Part shown: piece by piece, positions 35,344-47,156 of the stretch | How positions within the stretch are numbered: the stretch's first letter is position 1 | Layout: each line of letters starts with the position of its first letter | Made by a program: the position numbers and the translations under genes | The notes under the pieces: generated by a model | Seen by the model: only the letters and a program-made list of their open reading frames with translations | What the model was told of the DNA's origin: nothing | The model's database searches: none | Origin: Allodiplogaster sudhausi | Taxonomy: Eukaryota; Nematoda; Chromadorea; Rhabditida; Diplogasteridae | Direction: 5' to 3' | DNA: 64,000 nucleotides | Assembly: GCA_945643635.1 (NCBI GenBank) | Contig: CALZFC010000029.1 | Span: 4,161,001 to 4,225,000, forward strand

Positions 35344-38300
35344 ATGGCGAGCGGTCGGCGGCGCCAGTTTCTCTGCGGGCTCTTAGCTGTTCTCGCCATT
35401 GACATCGCCAAAGGTGCGAGCAAGTGCTCGGACGTCTGCAAGCCCCTCCTGAACACAACGCTGCTGTGCCCCCTGCGGCCGACCGGCGAAGATCCTCCAG
35501 TGCTCGCTTGTGCGAACGACGAGCTTCGCGATTCGCAGCACTACCGCACCGCCTGCCGCATCACCACCTGCAACTCTGGACACATTCAGGCGAGTGGAGA
35601 GTCTGAAAGATTATCTTGCTTCCTGCTCAATGATTGATGATACATTCAAGTACCCTCAAATGATTTCTGGCCTGCCGGGCCGAGAACGGGGCGGCCTGGC
35701 CCAAAATTTGGGCCATTTAATATCACTGGCTCAATCTCTGCTTATCAATCCCAATTGCAATACATTGCTCAGATCGCACAGAATGGTGCAATCAAACAAC
35801 ATCCTTTTCTCCAATGCAACGAGCAGGGATTGTGGTGCGACTCTAATAACCGATTCTGCTATGGCGCAGATACACCAGTGACATGCAGTAAAAACCCAGG
35901 TAAGGGCGTTTCGTTTCTAAATACATATGTACATATGTACATACATATATAATAATTTTTTTAGCTGGCTGTTCCACATGCAGAAGACCGCGGAAGGCGG
36001 GCGGACACTGCAAGCCAGGTCTGAAGTGCTTCGACGAGGAGTTAATCGAGGTGCTCACCCCCCCCCCCCCCATTCATTTCTTCATTCTCCGCCTGATAAT
36101 TAAATATCTAAATTTCAGATGGTTAACAATCTAAACGGATGTAAAATGTGGAAGTGCAACCCTGGCTACAACATGAATGTCAGTAGCGCTCAAACTAATT
36201 CAATAACAAAATGGAGTATCCATCTGTGTATCAATGGCATGGGCAGGAAATTTGTCGTCCCCTGCATGTTTGTTTGTATGCAGCATTTAAATAATTTTTC
36301 ACTTTTCACTCCATACAGACCGAAATGCAAATGATATAGGGTACAAATAGTGAAAATAGGCATATGTGTCTATGCAGGTAGCAACGGGCTCGTTTGGCTG
36401 GGTTACCAATGCGGACTACGCCGAGTGCCACATGAACAGAATGCATCGTATCAATGGTGTCGATGCCTTCTATAGTTGGGAAGTCTCATGCGTGCCAAGT
36501 TAGTGCCGATTCCATTGGGAAATGCTCGGTGGTTATTTTCTTGAGCTTCTATACATTTGAAAAGCTTCGTTGTGATTTGCAGTCGTAACTTGCAACAGTA
36601 AGGATGCTCCGAAGTGCGGTGCGAATTCGGAGTGTGTGGATGACCCGAAGGGAGCAAAATGCAGGTGAGAGCATCTCAAGAGGACTTTGGAATTTATATT
36701 TTCTGTGCTTGGCTAATTTCTTCAGCGAGACACATCCAAGATCATAAAAAACGCAACTACGTTTTTCTTTTTTCAGTTGTGTAGCCGGCTATGGAGAAAT
36801 CGATGGCTCGTGCGTGGAAGAAGCCGTGACTTGCAACAGTAAGGATGCTCCGAAGTGCGGTGCGAATTCGGAGTGTGTGGATGACCCGAAGGGAGCAAAA
36901 TGCAGGTGAGAGCATCTCAAGAGGACATTGGAATTTATATTTTCTGTGATTGTCTAGTTTGCTCAGCGAATCACGTCCAAGAGCAGGGAAAATGTAACTA
37001 GGTTTTTCTTTTTTTTAGTTGCGTTGCCGGCCATCGAGAAATCAATGGCACGTGCCAGGAAAACTCCAAGCATGGTAAGAGAAGAGAGACAATGTGCACG
37101 TGTTGATATACCCTGGAAAATTTACTGCTCGCCTTTCTGACACAGAATTTGTATTCAACGGTTGCCGATAGACACACAGCGTTTTGCCTAGCACTCTCTC
37201 CGCAGAATTGTGTGGTCACACAATTGTTACGGGAGCGGAAGTGACAAGAAAAACCGGGCCAATGTTGGTTGCGCGCACGATATACATGCGTGCCATGTGC
37301 TGGAGTCTAATGGCTCCGCACGGCCAATCAGCCCCTACCTAATAAATGCGGTCACCATGAAGCCTTGATCTATGGCTTCGGAGAAATGGGCGGAGCTTGC
37401 AAGTACCCAGCCAAAATCACACATTTTATGCGCAAAATCATGTTTTATGCGCAAAAACTCAAAAGCGGGAAATTCAAAGCAAAGTTTGAAATTATCGATT
37501 CGGCTGCCTTCTGTTTGTTACTCTGGATACCCCCCGCACAGTTGGTCAAACGTACAGTAACCTGGTGGGATAGAGCGCGCGGAAGGTCACAACAAGTGAT
37601 GCGTTTCCGCGACCGCAAAGGGGCGGAGCCTACACAGGAATTTTAAAGGGGGCCCACGCATGCTGAATAAGGGGCCACGACGGGGAAAAATTAGTGACCA
37701 CGACAGGCCCAAGTTTGGCCCCTTATCGACCCAGCGTGGGCCCCTTATTCCGCTTGTCGGGGCCCCTGATCAAGTACCTAAGCACCCGAAAGAGCGTGTC
37801 GTGGCCCCTTATACAACGAGCATGGGCCCCTTATTCTCCGTTGTCGGGCCCCCTTTTCCACATACTTGGGCCCCTTATCCAGCTCATCAGGGCCCCTTAT
37901 CCCACCATTCGCGGCTCCTTATTCGTTGCTGTTCTCATTCCTGCTTTCATCAATTTGACAAGTACCTTTATTCTCCTAGTTACCAGAATCAGATGACAAT
38001 TAAAACGAGAATCCTAACATGCGGAAAATATACAGGCAAGGGGGCGTTATCTATCCCAGCGGGAAGGAAAGATCGTAAGTCTTGTCCTAGTCAACACTTC
38101 TTGAGGAAGAGTGGTCTCCCTGCCTGTCCCATCATGCTGCGCAGATACCAGTCGAAGTCATCACCGCACGCTGGAAGAGTAGCTTTGAAGTTTAAAAAAA
38201 ATCATTGCTGGAGCAGTTGACCTTGTGCGAACGCAGTGTCCACGCCGTTGTCTTCTTCCAAAACATCTTCGTCGCTGTCCTCATCTTCAGTGTCTCTCTC

Positions 38301-40845
38301 GCCGCGGAACAGGTCGCGCTCGATCTCGTCAGGTGCAGCACCGTCTTCAAAAAAATCATCGCAGCGAGCTTAAAATAAACAAAATAGCGCTGACCTGTTA
38401 AAGTTACGCGACTAGTTGCAGTTGGGCCCCCTCGATCCAATCCTGTAGTCGCATTTTCGCTTGCAAGCCATCGCAAACCATGAAAAACAAACTAATTAAG
38501 TCAGAAGCTGAAATAGATAATGAACAGCACATACAAAAAGTCCATGGCGCCACTAGTATTTTAGTGCAGCGTCCTTCTCGTTTTTTAAAAACATCGGAAA
38601 AGCACTCAACCGTACTTTTACACAAAATAAACCCCCTCGTGGCCCCATTTCGACGTCAAAAAACATTAGTGGCCACCACAAGCAGAATCAGGGGCCACGG
38701 CGAGGTTGCTCGGGTGAAGGGTGGCTGAGCGAGTGCGGAATAAGGGGCCATGGCGTGGTCGCACCCCCGTGTGGCCCCTTATTCAGCATGCGTGGGCCCC
38801 CTTTAAAATTCCTGTGTAGCAAGTGCAATTCTGACTAACTACGCAGCCATTTTTCATGGCCGCGCTTGAATTGCCGTGCCCCGTCGGCCACAATCTGCCT
38901 CCACCAAATGTTTTTGAAAAAGGCGAGAAGTTAAGATATTCGCTCTTTTAAAGTACATGAGGGGTAGAGAATACCGCTAATTTTCTCAGGGCGGAATGAT
39001 TTTTGTGACTACGATATAATTGCAATCGAATTTTCTAGCTCAACCTGTCCAAATTATACGAAAAAACAATACACTATTTGTTCGCCTAAGACGGCCTTTA
39101 TGAAGGTTAACACCTGGTATTAGCCTTCTTACCCTCATGTTAGTTCCCTCGGCTTTAGCCTCAGCAAAGAGAACTTTACCGCGGCGACAGAACAGCGAAG
39201 AAAGACTCTTTATTATGAGACAGGCATATGTAGATTAAAGGATTATTCAGCTAGAATCAGGTTTTTTGCATTATTACATTCCGCGAGAGCAGTAGACATT
39301 TACAGCCAATAAAAAAATCTCGTCCTAATACAAAGGATTCTTCTTCAGACATTGTCTTCGTTCTGGATACTTCGAGCACTATAACCGACTACGGCGTGCA
39401 AAGGGTGGGTGTAAGAAAACAGAAAATCAGAGAGAAGTGTAAATGGAACCTCACCAGAAACACTCACTCTTCGCAATTATTAAATCGCTCACATATAAAT
39501 CCTTGTTTGAAGATGAAGTACTATGTCAACGAATTTATCTCTCAATTCGATGTCGGCTCCGGTGGCACTCGCTTTGCTCTTGCGCAGTCACCAAAAGACG
39601 GCGACAGTCAGGTCGGAGACTCATCCACTTTAAAGATTAACATAGGCTCTCTCTCACTCCCTCTCTTGCATTCTCTCTTTCTATCTCATTCTCTCTCTAT
39701 CTCTGTCATGCTTTCTCTATCTCACTCCTTCTCTCACATTTTCTCTTTCTATCCCATTCTCTTTCTCATTCTCTCACATTCTCTCTCTCTCTCTCTGTCT
39801 CTCTCTTATAGCTCCAATATCTCATAATGCTTGGAGAAACATGCAATAAAGACGTCAATTGTTCAGGCCTATTTTCACTTCAAATTAAACGATTTTGTCA
39901 ACGCAACGGAACTTCAGGCTGCCATCAACGACAAAGTGTACTTCTCCGCAGTCAGCTATTCAATTATTCTACTGTCTCTATTATTTATCTTTTTATTATT
40001 ATCGAATTATTAGTTCAGGAAGAGAACTAATAAGTTCTCTTCCTACTCTCTTCCTTATAACTATGTAATAAGGAGGTTTGCTTTGCAGGGCCCCACCTGC
40101 ACATCATATGATATTGAACAGGCATACCAAGAGTACTTCGTCAGAACGTATCCAGAGGTTAGAGTTATACACATGTAGTTGGCAATTTAGCATTATTGGT
40201 AGCTCTAGACACGGAGCAATTTTTAAATCGGATAAAAATGTTAGATTCAATGTACTCGAGAGTCTTCCTTGCTCAGGACCCAAACCGAAGAAAGATGATG
40301 ATCGTGTTCACTCACGACAACCCGTCACGATCATGCAACTACTCTGGAGGGGACAACGCCGAACGCCTCAAGAGCATCTGCGTTGGCCTGCGCAGCAAGG
40401 GTGTGGAGCACCTTCATTCCTTAAAGAGGGCTGTTCAGGGACCTTAAAATCTACCGTTATTCGAAAGAAGAGAGCATGTAATAAAAGAGACACAGACAAC
40501 AAAGAACGGTGGATTTTATGCTCCATGGGCAGCCTCTTTAAGGAAACTCCCAAATAAACCCATTTGCGATATCTCAAAGTCGAAGTAATCTAGAAGAAAT
40601 GTATTTGGCATTGTTAATTATTATTACTCCCGGCAACATGTTCATATACGAGCCTTCGACACTTAGAATTAGCTAAGCTAGATGCCAAATTACCACTTTC
40701 AGGTGTCACAATTTTCGGATTCGTCATCGGAAGCGGTTCGACATTTGAGATACTGCATGCGCTTTCCGGAGGCAACCCATCATTCGCAGGCCTGGCTGAG
40801 AGCTTCGATGTTGGCATCTTTCTCATTCTGTATATGTTTTTCATT

Positions 40846-40913
<68 letters not shown>

Positions 40914-41059
40914 GTATATGTATATATAATCTAACAACCGGTAAGCTATTGAAGAATGAATGCACGTATGTAGTACCTTAATTGTAGGAGCTCGACGACG
41001 CCAACCACAAATTTGCGCATCATGTCCGCGACGGATATTATGATTCAACTCCCAATTAG
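35344..41059 (+). CDS. secreted protein with Cys-rich N-terminus, two EGF modules and a vWA domain
   Basis: Fifteen exons, all in phase, about 505 residues: 35344-35589, 35773-35899, 35965-36050, 36119-36178, 36378-36498, 36583-36664, 36777-36905, 37019-37074, 39349-39404, 39513-39611, 39867-39950, 40089-40157, 40277-40400, 40703-40809, 40988-41059. A signal peptide (FLCGLLAVLAIDIAKG) is followed by about 210 residues rich in cysteine. Two EGF-like modules come next, each with six cysteines and almost identical to each other (CGANSECVDDPKGAKC). The vWA domain starts DIVFVLDTSST, a MIDAS-type Asp-x-Ser-x-Ser/Thr, and includes MMIVFTHD and VTIFGFVIGSG. It is probably an extracellular adhesion or matrix protein; the partner is unknown. 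The join across the 2.27-kb intron 37075-39348 rests on phase (CAT G / AC ATT) and domain logic. A different ending at 37206-37342 is possible. Confidence 0.82.
35590..35772 (+). other. GC-AG intron in the EGF-vWA gene
   Basis: Exon 1 ends ATT CAG followed by gcgagt. Splicing to the AG at 35771-35772 keeps phase and reading (IAQNGAIKQHPFLQC). The duplicate at 33174 has the same gcgagt, so the GC donor predates the duplication. Confidence 0.65.
36583..37018 (+). repeat. recent tandem duplication of an EGF exon and its intron
   Basis: 36588-36780 and 36827-37019 are nearly identical in exon and intron alike (ctgcaacagtaaggatgctc start, gcatctcaagaggac in the intron). Because the intron is conserved too, the duplication is recent. 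Confidence 0.9.
37630..38819. mobile_element. 1.19-kb TIR element with GGGGCC-rich subterminal repeats
   Basis: The ends are perfect inverted repeats of about 49 bp starting CTACACAGGAATTTTAAAGG. The left half carries about ten spaced GGCCCCTTAT-type motifs (37715-37925), and others occur near the right end. No transposase frame is visible; the open frame from 37660 to 38220 is just this repeat. It lies inside intron 8 of the EGF-vWA gene. No clear target duplication flanks it. Likely a non-autonomous DNA transposon of unknown superfamily. Confidence 0.85.
39640..39815 (+). repeat. CT/TCTCATT-rich tract in an intron of the EGF-vWA gene
   Basis: Degenerate CT microsatellite with TCTCATTCTC units between exons 10 and 11. 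Confidence 0.85.
40848..40928. repeat. (AT)n microsatellite
   Basis: About 35 TA units with a few TG variants, in the last intron of the EGF-vWA gene. Confidence 0.95.
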
Positions 41060-41850
41060 AATGGCGGATTTCAGAACTCTAATCTAGCAATAATCTAACT
41101 AACTCTAATCTATTTTGTAATGTAAATGGGCCACTCCCAACTCACTCGGCTACTTCTCCTCTTCCCACACTACATTTACTTACAGTGTGCCCCACTTGTC
41201 CCTTTTCAAATGCCAACTGATGTGCATGTCGAAGGGAGCTTATTGCCATTATTTCTTATTATTAAATTCTTTGTAAGTGTTGCTTAATCACTGCCATGCC
41301 CTATAAACCTGTCTAAATGTCTTGTTGCTGCCACTCAACACGAATCACGTGGGCACGGATTGTGGAGTTCATTTATGCGCATTAATTTGTAAGGCGCTAG
41401 TGCGCATGTCTTCTGCCTGGCGCTTGGGCGTGGTAGTAAGAAGTCGCTTTTGCGAAATCGACGTTGGCTCTTGAACGTACTGGAATTCTGCAGTTAAAAG
41501 GGGAAATCTATCGTCAATTTTCCAGCGAGACACCACGCATCTCTATCTCTCGTCATAACAATTAAAAGGTAATCCCAACCTAACTAGAACAACGAAAGTT
41601 TATACGTAGGTGTATCCTGGGCATACATTGAGTATTATTCGTGCAGCAGGATATCACAGTAGAAGCAGAAAAGAGTAAACATTCCTTGCAGTTTAAATAG
41701 TAAACAAGGTTGCATGCTCTCCTTGTTGCTGTCTAAACTGTATACATATATTCGGGCCAATAAAATGCACGGGGGTCTATCACATGCTAGTGTTGTTAGC
41801 AATCAAATAAAAAAAACACATAACAAGTTTACAACTTTTATTCCACAATC
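41060..41850. other. spacer after the EGF-vWA gene
   Basis: I see no gene here. The first AATAAA on the plus strand is near 41760, a weak candidate for the 3' end of the EGF-vWA transcript. Confidence 0.5.
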
Positions 41851-41859
41851 ATGGACTGG

Positions 41860-42015
41860 GAAGGCAAGGTCAAAGGCATCGGCATTCACGACTGCGCGGT
41901 TCGCATCCAAGTACTGGACAGTGTTCGGATAGAATTCGTCGCGCCATCATTCTCGGGGACGTCCAGCCTGCCATTCCACTTCCACATTGTTTGCAGTGTA
42001 ATTCTGCCACTAAGA
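41860..42015 (-). pseudogene. unrecognised coding-like fragment with a frameshift
   Basis: On the minus strand two adjoining frames look coding: MWKWNGRLDVPENDGA upstream, then EFYPNTVQYLDANRAVV followed by NADAFDLAFPVHD in another frame. Together they would form one segment if a single-base shift near 41930 is assumed. Family not recognised. It may be the downstream end of the pseudogene at 42850-43658. Confidence 0.35.
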
Positions 42016-43160
42016 TTATCAAGCGGCAGTCTATTCAATTCTATTTCAAAATTCAAATAGGCATCTCACACACGCACAAAACGCGTCGAACAGAATTAGT
42101 AGAACTTAAGCATAGGACATCATGAGTCACAGTCAAATACATATATAAAACGACGAGTCTAACAAGTACACACAAGTAAACATCATTTTGTATCGAAATA
42201 AAGGCATTGTAACTCTCTCTTGTTAGATAACATATATGTACATACATATCTATTTGACTCTCTCAGTGATCTCTTCTTACTTCCGGTACGGCTTCCGGTA
42301 CGGTTAAAGGACCTCTCCGGCGAATATACAAATTCTCGTTTTAAGTTCTTATTCGATGAAGATCGGCCAGAAACATCCATTAGAAGTGGTCCCATTTCAA
42401 AACGATGTTTAGTTTGTTAAATATTAACAGTTTTATATCTGGATTACGGTGCATTTTCCGCCCGCGATCGTTCTTTGAGCTCATGATCATGGCTAAACCA
42501 CCCTCCATCCCCATGCCAAGCGTGGAAAAAGAAAAAGAGGGCACAGGATGATATGAATGTCATCGATTCTTCACTCTGAGTGAAAGAGTGTAGAAGAGAG
42601 GGAGAGAGAGAGACATAAAAAGGGAATGGAAGCGCTGTGCTGCCATTTCGAACACATCCAACACAATCACAGCGTTCCAAAAAATTCCACCCTCCCGAAT
42701 ACTGTAAGAATTTTAGAGAGACCGCTGTATTTCAAGACGAGGAAGAAGCGAGAGAGAGACGGAGAGAGAGGAAGAAGACGAGGCGTTTTTAGACTGATTA
42801 AGCCGAGAGCGCTCAGTGAGTGCCCGTGGTTGCGCAACTCTATTACACCTTCATCGCTCACCACAAACCTTTGCATTCCGGCCTCAGCGTTGAGACCACC
42901 CGCCTTCTTCCTTGCCGCCGTCTCTTGCGCCAGCTACAGGGGCGTCAGATCACGGCGGAAGTAGGCGTGGGGGAAGGCGGCCACGTCTTCATGCTTCTAC
43001 TGAATCTTGATAATGTGGGGGGGGAATTTCCGGGTAATCTGCCAGAGGGCAATGTTCCAGGATTCCCAATCAATGCGAACATCGTCCAGTGAAGGATATT
43101 CGCCCGACTTCTTAAAGGCGCCGGCCGCTATCAGCTTCTGCAATTGATAATTAAAAGAGC

Positions 43161-43199
43161 CAAAAACTCGCATTTGAATTCGCGCCTCTTTGCTTGACA
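43161..43199 (-). repeat. 35-nt element, inverted copy next to the minus-strand pseudogene
   Basis: It reads AAAAACTCGCATTTGAATTC followed by GCGCCTCTTTGCTTG. The neighbouring pseudogene is on the minus strand, so the element is in the same sense as that gene and lies about 24 bp before its exon start at 43137. Confidence 0.7.
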
Positions 43200-43226
43200 C
43201 AATGGCGATGGAGCATTTAATTGATT

Positions 43227-43229
<3 letters not shown>

Positions 43230-43266
<37 letters not shown>
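43230..43266 (+). repeat. (GA)n microsatellite
   Basis: An uninterrupted GA run in an intron of the minus-strand pseudogene. Confidence 0.95.
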
Positions 43267-43267
<1 letters not shown>

Positions 43268-43695
43268 TAAAAAGATTAAAGCGGTGCCTATTCTTGTAAA
43301 TGTCTTATTGTTAGAAATTTTACACTCATCACTTCAAACTTAATAAAACTTAATCAAACTTCAATTTTCACACATCGATATCGCATACATAGGTACCTTA
43401 TGATGAAAGAGATTTTCGACGCTCAAAACCTGCATCCCAGCTATCGTAATGTATTTAATTTTATAGTATTATTTTTCTTTTCTCGCTTACTCTATCTGTC
43501 ATATTAGTTTACCATATGATTCATCTGTTTAAATGTCATTCGCAGTATAAATAACTAGAGAAGCTCTGCCTCACCTGCTTCTCGCCAAGTTCGACAACCT
43601 TAGGACGTACAGCTTCTTGAGACCGCCGTTCCGTGGAGTCTCGAGATGAACAATCCCTCTGCAAAGGAGGAAGTGATTGCGCCAATATGTTTTTA

Positions 43696-43791
43696 TTATA
43701 AAATATACTTAATTAATGAAGCAAGAACAATATTCTTGACTGTCATGTCCAGAATATTGTTCTTGCTTCATTAATTAAGTATATTTTATAA
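43696..43791. repeat. 96-bp near-perfect hairpin
   Basis: Arms of about 42 bp (ttataaaatatacttaatta start) are inverted around an 8-10 base loop, with one mismatch. It could be a tiny MITE or a precursor-like hairpin RNA. No other copy is seen in the window. Confidence 0.9.
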
Positions 43792-44016
43792 GGGTGGGCT
43801 AGAGTCGGGCCCTGGGAGAAGAGCGAGAGAGCAGTGCTGAGAAGACTACGGGAAAGGACGGCAGCTACTCCCTCTCCACCTCCCAACCTTTCCCATCCAG
43901 ATGTATGTGAATGTGTAGCCAATAAAGTAATCCTTCTTTGCGCGGTCACCGCTACACCCCAACAAGGATACGAGAGCAAGCAATAATAACATGACAGAGA
44001 GAATGGGCTTGAAAAA

Positions 44017-44572
44017 TTAATCTATTACAGATTGAACCAAGCTCAACCACGATATCGGGCAAGAGCAATAAGTTACGGTGTTCGATTTATAATTTAATAG
44101 TTCATTTTGGCGATACATTCGTGAAATTTGTTTCTTGTGTATAAGCCAGAAGAGCTCTCTGCTAACTGCCTGATCAGTGTTCGCCGTGGATGCTCGAGAC
44201 ATCTTTGATTTCTGTAAGTTTGAAAGTTTTAAGAATAAAGAATGATTCGACCGAACTACTTCTAACAATAAGCAACAAGTGTACAAGATGTAGTAAATAT
44301 AGAATGCAACATCGACTTCAGTATCGATCAAATCATCGATAAGCAGATTTTAAAAGTAACTTGTTTTGCGCAAGCAACCGCGATGGAAAGGCAGGCGACG
44401 ATGCCGAGGAAGAGTTGGAAAATAGCGTAAAGCGACATGAATCAGCCGCCAACCAACCGATAAGAAAAGGGGTTACGAAAATGATCTCCATCAACTTCCT
44501 ATCAAATTCGAGGATGCGTAAAAGGGAAATGACATTCTGAAGCGGAATTTGCATGCTGAAAGTAAAGCGCAT
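44017..44572 (-). other. two unrecognised minus-strand open frames
   Basis: 44572-44333 reads QIPLQNVISLLRILEFDRK and one hydrophobic stretch (IIFVTPFLIGWLAA). 44212-44017 reads MSRASTANTDQAV then LFWLIHKKQISRMYRQN. They could be pieces of a membrane receptor, but no family motif is seen and splice links are unproven. Confidence 0.25.
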
Positions 44573-45231
44573 TAATCTGACAAAAATATATTTGCTATAT
44601 CAATCTCCTTTTTGTTTGCCTGTGCCTAAAGTGTTCACATCGTCGTCGTCGTTGTTCAAAGTAATCCATTTCGATTATTTATCAAAAGACGCCAATGACA
44701 GGCGCATGAATACGTCGTTACCACTGGATCGTTTGGCTCTTTAAAGGAGGTATCCGGGGAATAATTAACCTATGTTTTGTTTTATGTGGATAAGTTCATC
44801 TTGGCGTAAAACATACATCCAGAAAGTTGGTGCGATTTTTTTCCATTACATTCTGAGCAATAGTAATGCGAAAACTGGCGGGTAGAGAATTAGCTACGGT
44901 AGGTCATAGCCGCCCTCCTATTTCACATGCTCTCTCGACCGAGCGACAGGCAACTTTATGAGCGCGCGCATTCAAACTGTTTCTCTAGCGCTACTGTATA
45001 ATGATTCGCCGGATACTTCCTTTAACAATGTGATATATCGTCTACAGTTTCCATAACGTCAAATTGCCCTCCCTTCCCTCCAGACAAATCCGCTAGGCAC
45101 ACACTGTTTCCATACAATGCTCTCCCCCCCATTCTTCATGCCTCGGTGATCAATCAAGAGAAATATGGAAATACGCTCGACGCGGAAGATAAAAAAGCTA
45201 GAGAGCCGGTATGCTTTCAATCACACTTCAG

Positions 45232-46542
45232 ATGGAGCTTCTAGCCGTTGTGACCCTTCTCTTGCTCGTTAGTTCTCTTTTATGCATTCATATGTTTCTA
45301 TGCATACATTTTTATATTTTATATTTTAGTTTTAATACAGCTCGTATATGAAGGTTGAAAAGATATTACTAAAAAAACAACTGTACAACTGTTCATTCGC
45401 TTACAGGGCGGATGAAATATGAAATGGTAGTGACCGTCCGTTGGGCACCCGCGATCTCTGGTCGAAGTGGATGATGAAAGAAAAAAAAAAAATTCCAGGC
45501 GTCCGCTACGTCGGCCGGCAGCGCGCCGCCCGCCTCCGCTGCCGCCATTCTCTTCCGCGCCTGGTCGCAGCAGCATCTCGTCTCCTACTACACTGGCCGC
45601 ATGTCGGCCATGAATGAAATGCTCGCGAGACCCGGCGGCTACTTTCGCATCAGGCGTATGTTGTACTTTTCTTCATTCCGTACTTTCGCTTCTGTACTTT
45701 CCATTCCGTACTTTCAATTCCATTCCAGCTATAGCTTCCGGCAATGTTTGAAAATAGGTATCCTCTTTAGCTTTTTTTTTCCTTTCTCTCAAAAGGAGTT
45801 GCTTGGCAGTCAAATGATCGATTAAAAAAAGTACGGCCGGACAGCACTAAATACATTCAGTAATTGAAGTGGAACTTCTCAAAATAAAGTGCTACTGTTA
45901 GAACGCTAACACTTTACGTCCTAATCAGTTATATGGTTAGAACCCAAGAAAACTCGGCGTCCTAATTACAGCTGACATTGGCATGATTGGCGACGACGAG
46001 AAAGAGAGCGTCGTCAAGGCAGCGTGCCCCGAGGCCGTGCCGCTTTTCCGCAATCCGCTCGTTGGAAATAGTTGGACATATTTAAAATTCGCGCGCTTTT
46101 TGTTTCAACAACAAAGTTGACACCATTCTTATTGTGTTGATTAAAATTCAGATAGAATACGCTTGAATTTCATGCACCTTTAGTTGCTAATTCCAGAACA
46201 CAGCAGAAATGTGTGTTCCTTTTGGTTGAGATGAACCCCAAAACCAAGTAATTGCCATGAAGCCATGATCAAATAGGTTTTTTTTAATTGGAATCGTGTA
46301 CAAAGGAAACTTTTAATAAAACAACCGGGTTTTGAGTTGGGAAAGTGTTTGTTTTGTAACGTGTCCTTCACTTTCTCTCTGACACTACCGTCTTATACTT
46401 TTCCGGAAAGCGGTTGTCTTCTCTTCCAGATCGTGTCTATGTGCCCGAGGGTACTTGGCTGCAGGGGGAAGCCGACAAGGACAAGAACTACGTCAAGGTC
46501 GGCGTGGCCTTCTATGTCTGGGACCCTTCGGCACTCATGTGA
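45232..46542 (+). pseudogene. unrecognised secreted-type gene, copy A (one exon missing)
   Basis: Possible start ATG 45232 with a hydrophobic leader (MELLAVVTLLLLVSSLL). Clear exons are 45499-45655 (FRAWSQQHLVSYYTGRMSAM, ends GGYFRIR), 45972-46060 (DIGMIGDDEKESVVKAACPE) and 46430-46542 (DRVYVPEGTWLQ to DPSALM and stop). Relative to copy B at 50892-52142 the third exon is absent and the remaining exons no longer agree in phase, so this copy is probably dead. I do not recognise the domain. AATAAA lies near 46758. Confidence 0.45.
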
Positions 46543-47150
46543 TGGATAACCAGCCACCGGCGCAACCACCGCCGCAGCCATTACCAAGGCCCCCGTCCAT
46601 CTCCTGCCCCTAGACTTATTTTATGTCATCATACTTTTTATCATTCTTTGTCCAGCTTGAAATATATTTAGAAAAAGTCCGCAGAAGCGATAAATGACGA
46701 CTATCAGCAAACAATAATTTCACTGATCAATTTTGTTGTTTTGTATGCCAACTAAATCTAAATAAACATTGTATGCATAGTGTGTCCAAGATAGACAAAT
46801 ACTTAATGTTCGCCTTCGCTGTCGGTACCAAAGATGGGATTTCAATTGCTTGCGGGGCTCCTGGTATTTGTAATCTTTCTAATACTATACGTTCGAAGAA
46901 ATATTTTCCCTGTACAAATAAAAGAAATATATTTTTTGCGGCAGAGTTACAAAATATCAGCCTACGTAATACCAAGGAAAAACAATTATTTAAGGCTTAC
47001 TGTTAAACAAGTAATTGGATCTTCACACCGAAGAAAAGTTACGCTCAAAATAGTTATGATAGCAAAATAACTTTTAGCACTATTGTAAGAAGCATCCCGC
47101 ACGCGATGTCAAAGGTGCAGCCCTATCACTACATTGGCAATTGCTACTCC
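46543..47150. other. 3' flank of copy A, shared with copy B
   Basis: 46780-46930 aligns with 52385-52540 (tctttctaatac.ta.cgttc), showing that the duplication included downstream DNA. No gene. Confidence 0.6.
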
Positions 47151-47156
47151 TTCCAG

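Larger units (their letters stand above)
42850..43658 (-). pseudogene. unrecognised gene with two in-frame TAG codons
   Basis: Minus-strand exons: 43658-43575 (ends PKVVELGEKQ), 43429-43397 (VLSVENLFHHK), then a long exon from 43137 reading KLIAAGAFKKSGEYPSLDDV, IDWESWNIALWQITRKFPP and ending KIQ before TAG at 42999-42997. The same frame continues with KHEDVAAFPHAYFRRDLTPL, a second TAG at 42936-42934, then LAQETAARKKAGGLNAEAG. Both TAGs sit where CAG would fit. Splice phases agree. A decaying gene is most likely. I do not recognise the family. A related scrap lies at 34349-34405. Confidence 0.5.

Noticed and set aside
37206..37342. alternative last exon of the EGF gene ending at TAATAAA
   Set aside because: It has a good acceptor, fits phase 1 and overlaps an AATAAA, but the vWA exon at 39349 also fits phase 1 and makes a complete domain protein. 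Kept only as a possible minor ending.
37660..38220. 186-codon open frame
   Set aside because: Lies wholly in the TIR element and consists of its GGCCCC repeats; no transposase motif.
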